DNA of 64,000 bases from Lysobacter sp. ISL-50 (GTDB lineage Bacteria > Pseudomonadota > Gammaproteobacteria > Xanthomonadales > Xanthomonadaceae): NCBI RefSeq assembly GCF_018612875.1, contig NZ_JAGGRI010000019.1, positions 138,227 to 202,226 on the forward strand, given 5' to 3'. Positions 63,501 to 64,000 of the stretch are shown here, piece after piece. Position 1 is the first letter of the stretch, and every line of letters begins with the position of its first letter. Position numbers and translations under genes: made by a program. The notes below the pieces were generated by a model. That model saw only the letters and a list, made by a program, of their open reading frames with translations. It did no database searches and was not told the origin of the DNA.

Positions 63501-63563
63501 GTGATCGGGTTTGGGCGGTGCGGGGTGGATGACAGCCGGTGCATGAATCCGCCGCCGCCGTGA
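51546..63563 (+). CDS. Giant filamentous-haemagglutinin-family exoprotein (TpsA)
   Basis: A 4005-residue secreted protein, uninterrupted. The ATG has an AAAGGAAG site. Residues 1-38 are a signal peptide (ending GGAAHA), followed by a ~90-residue Ala/Gln spacer and a TPS secretion domain (~130-400) with AILSWETFNVGKQTTVYFDQ and the NxNG motif at 231-235 (NRNGV). Most of the rest is beta-helix-like repeat sequence rich in LDVSGG, GGDIRI and AGRD motifs. The C-terminal part (APRGTIDAGDAGIRISGNL) matches the DUF3739 FHA-family ending. The only cysteines I noticed are three pairs (2879/2883, 3861/3867, 3992/3999). It is the predicted cargo of the TpsB protein. Confidence 0.94.
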   Translation: MTRKPAESRHSLRARNPARLLALSAAISLALLGGAAHADPNPFARRGVDPAAQAARSAQQQGLQSVRAQQMAQRSLAAFGQAAQVRAALDTAQVAARLAAASSAAANQVPNGLGEGGLKVAAGVKFEPGAISAEDPRLGQSKLWLGAKGPTQNVDAGTTTVTIEQTQKKAILSWETFNVGKQTTVYFDQRGGNLAGGGNDWIALNRIDDPSGRPSQIFGRIKAEGSVYLLNRNGVLFGGTSQVNTRSLLASSLNLFNNDIARSNRTFISGGIGRGNAADFVLTSDAAAYSGGARPAMAGDIRIEAGAQIKTGAGGYALIAAPNIDNAGSVQAEDGQVQLAAVIGAQYGDPKLAAENKVALEFGLIGAALGREAPDEIGYGRLTNTGIVASKRGDVTLTGYDIAQDGYLGTTTGVSRPGTLSILALEYARSSDDEAFTQSRGGRLRFGAASATTILPEHDGETTTSAKSADQAFQPPSARLAAAQMFFQENSLVLMPGAKLDVFGLDAAVFVDTGARSASRILIDRGATINVAGIADVQRPMSDNIVKIPRIGENELADSPLLRGGGLYRQSTAIDVRNKGVTADGRAWVGTPLLNAAGYADQVPRGIDQMLIDGGSINIQGRELIARSGSTLDLSGGYVHYLGGMIAAPRLLGADGRIYRQADADPNMAYVGFAGDYLLDHQRWGVKELFISPMTAADSYFDPDYVHGGDGGQLNVTLTPDANLAQIDAGLVLAGDIHADAESGRYQIKNGESAHGGALKIATGDGFEFTRWRLQSAPVADVPDGFDMSSRFADLAAAAKDAFGLRTTVLSSDRLDAAGFSSITLSDGWGRIEVAADAHVKVEDGGGIALNGRQVRVDGTLEAVSGKIDLEAQSRPIPQRPQERGDIVLGAQARLLARGAWVNDGAAFDDGRTGAAHIDGGAISLRTHEQLIGSGDAIVDASGSILIDPNARLDVSGGGRIAPNGQLAQKDGVALGRGGDISLRTYVGAGTEIQNTFPPAYYDDAGGAGRLRFSRDSLVARNLGGGGTLRLDAREIRIGGDAPGDPRGLHLGADFFADGDFGAYDLRAELDGSIAAGSDVRVSQRSFLADAGALRQLASGGDLYAGGFGAFGRLDDLHRPAADFSLAAGGSVGTASPSLPLGQLRDELRVEQGARLSVDAGGDVRLGSRGQVTVLGDISARGGSITLSGDTTSDGLSRPLGEIAQEYWSRDKSVWLGADSTLDVSGIALIDPTLKPRADGSVPRDGKLLDGGKITLSNDGGYVVVEQGAQLTLDGAADRFEVRDGAAAPGRDPLRPTAVWSHAGSLTIGAAAGLFFDGDISAHGGAAQARGGVLELVALGDNQRPLGDGSFSVLNASEFVIDAGGSHRAAAARPGDAIEPDRAAPSGQLRFGAEHLQDSGVDTLQIGRPGGIAYVPIVFEGNVDLHLDRALVMNASGYSVRPAPLPAGADADAAVAQAKLSAQYVAFNGLRGIGRGAVPLADPARPGENRLDVNAGFIDFAGQVRLDGIKVANFDSAGDIRFYTPAEFRTFVPQGATLPADLPGQLLSGGDLNFRAAQLYPGTGERFIIRALGASDGAGGRDATRISIAGNGAAVAAPLSAGGALLLDATAIEQGGVLRAPGGQILLGVADPDNADSRAAFGNLNLTATQRVELKPGSLTSVSLDGRVVPYGVTVDGLQWQASNTQTDLAAPPRKQITLDASSMSLADGAVIDLSGGGDLQAVEWVPGTGGSRDVLSRYNTSYADGTPRQVPLYPNEREVYAIVPGAQPMVAPNDPNFGSVAVGKQVRISGVPGLPDGVYTLLPGRYATLPGAFRVVQRSGARDSQSGPAVIAPDGTAVVAGYLVDALSGARDALASSFEVQSHDTWSRYSQYAATSADKFFADRAQRAGAVAPQRPRDGGQLVLNAGQTLDLGASLKAAAAPGGAAAQVDIAAKAIQILGAGHAAREGYVQLDADKLNRLGAGSLLIGGQRRDRADGVAVDVRADSVLLDNDAGSALKAPEITLVARQDVRVSQGSVLSAQGQLAGSSDKPLLIGEDAVAAQPGRPGQAGRSGDGALLRVSNAGPAQVRRRNLPTLENSQGVLAIDAGANVDGGASLTLDAARNTLIDSQALLHGRDVQANSGLIVFAGDGAAADLDGFVIGRNTLAGFADAQRIGLRSYGRMEFHGAVDVNVAQELALSAAAFAGDGGDVHLRADRLSLSNELGAAVAAKSGRGGALSLSGREVVFGGGDKSLDGFGRVDVQADQRIAVSGKGGFDFGAAPLSLRAPLIQAEAGADGRLSSQGEISLARGAGAVAADGAQGGAIELSGGRIVGDALIRANAGRIKLNAGGDVRLDGTATLDVSSRGKTLFDQKLSPPAGRIELGSEHGSLSLGANTLLDFSAPSGGDAGGLRAIAGEGAIDLAGALRGGSANGRGGSIELDSAQALALDPLAQRLAASGIDQRIAVRTRSGNLSLSAGHSLKAREVSLIADAGAGVRGSDAGNGHVDIDGDIDASGASGGTIELYGRQGVEVDGRLIATGSDAKRRGGEIRIGVSGVGDGTLNSNYGYQNVQREDSGAIRVGAGAVLDVSGGRAGGLSGGRVDLRAPLLSDGDVRVDIADPASIRGAREVGLEAYAVWSAADAQDPAHPELHFDGIVDPAGWYDAQGTLLPGQWTDAAGNVLAAPQNAQDLAQYLSKHYFAPDAANAAHRGFYGYRDGSPADAPLPGTLMGFVQSPGFAFEQRFAGVSNFRARPGIELRNPDEGINGGAIRVLTNWNLNSGTNQRLDFRYGDSAPVLGLRAAGEIEVAASVSDGFYDFSKLTGGVSGTLDGSNALYRGIVDGQGLTSLDGVFITVPQAPDPGQYSDEQIAQYYGQYDRLMQELSKPDPTFAADSNFCGFACSLLQWVQSVYDFSAGTSPDPALQPPPAPTSPADYDAYLLAYRNYVVAIASNAFYGTGELFAYEAPKLPVPGQLLPRIGPDDRSPNLQASAADPAPFATRTLAGGDSSWLRLVAGADSASAAPTALRARAAAADIRFDGHTTVNRGASGRELLLPNVLRTGTGRIELVAARDIRFDDADAPASVYTAGRPGEGSRTSQEPGQIRPLGEGRPDLVVTGQVNPEAAGDLVVSAGRDILSNRRIFDNEQGSRSGNAGTYLGQFWWPWMQSGNTVADDGRTVLASSINFGGFAQGLLSVGGNVSIQAGRDIRELSVSLPTTWSKEGGGAARSYGGGDLRVNAGRDLLGGDYFLAKGEGELSAGGRIGSAFDFDAAVFFSGSGDFLQLHTPVAPILAMQDARIRVQAAQDVELGRVLNPSYVTTPDGVTGDSQAYGADAELNVFSVAGSIAFDTLDVGDALFSYGLRMNGFAGKPYEVRSRPIFMQALPGRVLATAMDGDIVLNNGGALFPSTRGQLSLLAGGDLLLSADRLPRGQGLSLIDLDPNWMPTPDNQIGKVLGEGNGPLDFTNMVLSNGSERSYRANLHRDDSELVRLYAGGDIVGGRQRDGVSLNPLTIDVPKPASIRAGRDIVDLNFRGQNYRESDLTRIEAGRDLYNNPLRPNAGGAVNTNYSWLQLGGPGTFELQAGRNFGRITSANEAFQNGSLNSDGGGVRTIGNRDNAGLPNEGADIVVRFGVGPGVATDAFAQRYLDPSNSDANQYRDWLLAFVAQLDADRRQRDGAGADAAPMSAEQAWQAFLRQPAEQRQLLVDRVFLDVLERAGKENKEPASPNFGKYSLGYQAINTLFPAAAGYTANRLEGGANGADRLVATGQLDMRGSTIQTQRGGDIRILGPGGDVLVGSVSAPPLVRDSQGAVRIGPNQQGILALEQGDIGIFTDRSVLLAQSRIFTQQGGKMLIWSSNGDINAGKGAKTSSDKPPVAYDCDLDNYCRIDAKGLVTGAGIATLQTVPGGKAADAVLVAPRGTIDAGDAGIRISGNLILAAQTVANADNIQVDGDSVGIPVARGVDGGALAAASSANAGVDAAADAMVQQRPAVATRDIPALISVQVIGFGRCGVDDSRCMNPPPP

Positions 63564-64000
63564 GTGGGGGCGAGTAGGGGTTGTTGTCGCGATTGCCGTA
63601 GCTCCTTGTCGCGAGTGCTGTTGTGCGGTCGCTTCGGGTGCCTTTGCTTCTAGCCATGCAGTCGCCGCCGTTGCCGTCGTTGCCGTCGCTATTGTTGTTG
63701 CTGTTGCTGTTGCTGTTGCTGTTGCCAAGCCTTGCTTCGGTTTTGCCTTGCCTTTGTTGTTGCTGGGCGCCGCTTGTTACTCGCGAGACCAGGGACACCC
63801 GAAGGGCTGCGCACATGGACGTGCGCCGGGTGCCACCTTGGGCAGGATGCCCAATGTGGCACCTGCCTGCGCAGGCATCGAACTCGTGGCTTTTGACTCG
63901 AAACAGCCAAAGCCCTTTCTTTGGTTACTTTCTTTGTGGCTTTGGACAAAGAAAGTGACCCGCCGCTCCATGGCGGAAGCTTTAGCGTTTGATCTTGCCT
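63564..64000. other. Downstream region with simple repeats and a TTTCTTTG hairpin
   Basis: No gene is seen in these 437 bases. Four perfect CTGTTG hexamers (63701-63724) lie in a longer GTTGCC/GTTGCT tract. A 10-bp inverted repeat (ACTTTCTTTG at 63927-63936, CAAAGAAAGT at 63947-63956) is part of a longer TTTCTTTGGTTACTTTCTTTG element of the intergenic-repeat type. The last bases run off the window. Confidence 0.6.

Noticed and set aside
63701..63724. Coding hexamer repeat suggesting a phase-variable gene
   Set aside because: The CTGTTG repeats lie in a frame with no start signal or continuing protein, after the exoprotein stop codon.

Overview
The window looks like a chromosomal segment of a high-GC member of the Xanthomonadaceae, most likely Lysobacter or a close relative. 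The evidence is the lysS-rpfG-rpfC/rpfF-rpfB block with convergent rpfC and rpfF, aconitase A beside that block (the rpfA position of Xanthomonas), and the clpS-clpA-infA-aat / trxB / ftsK-lolA-rarA-crcB backbone. The abundance of short palindromic intergenic repeats also fits. Identification rests on protein motifs and gene order only; no database was searched.

Layout. 1-6.8 kb: end of lysS and the DSF quorum-sensing cluster (RpfG HD-GYP regulator, RpfC hybrid sensor, RpfF synthase, RpfB acyl-CoA ligase). 7.0-8.3 kb: a small lipoprotein and a tandem repeat that carries copies of the 3' end of acnA. 8.3-21.1 kb: two aconitases (acnA, acnB) flank a LysR-controlled cassette with a PrpF/GalD-type isomerase, an SsuA/TauA-like ABC importer and an OprP-like porin, followed by an AbrB/PIN toxin-antitoxin pair. 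22-24.8 kb: an overlapping minus-strand operon (YbjN-like protein, Nudix hydrolase, mnmA, hflD). 25-27.7 kb: clpS-clpA. 27.7-29.3 kb: repeats, a small secreted protein with a decayed paralogue, and a six-cysteine secreted peptide. 29.4-32.9 kb: infA, aat, a FemAB/GNAT-like protein, trxB. 33.2-41.3 kb: ald, ftsK, lolA, a GNAT remnant, a GH108 muramidase, rarA, crcB. 41.4-43.5 kb: a hypothetical gene, a SapC-family gene and a long, less GC-rich non-coding leader. 43.5-63.6 kb: an eight-gene two-partner secretion locus.

How the parts work together. The Rpf genes form one circuit: RpfF makes the diffusible fatty-acid signal, RpfB processes fatty acids, RpfC senses the signal and phosphorylates RpfG, and RpfG degrades cyclic di-GMP. 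The LysR cassette appears to import an organic anion and isomerise it. Its position between two aconitases suggests, but does not prove, that the product enters the tricarboxylate pool.

The most unusual part is the last 20 kb. A TpsB/FhaC transporter and a 4005-residue filamentous-haemagglutinin-like exoprotein enclose a complete private TonB-ExbB-ExbD energy module, in which the ExbB subunit has a signal peptide and DUF2341/LamG-like ectodomains. The same run holds an outer-membrane porin and two small exported proteins. Classical two-partner secretion needs no TonB energy, so this locus may be an energised variant of exoprotein export or surface assembly.
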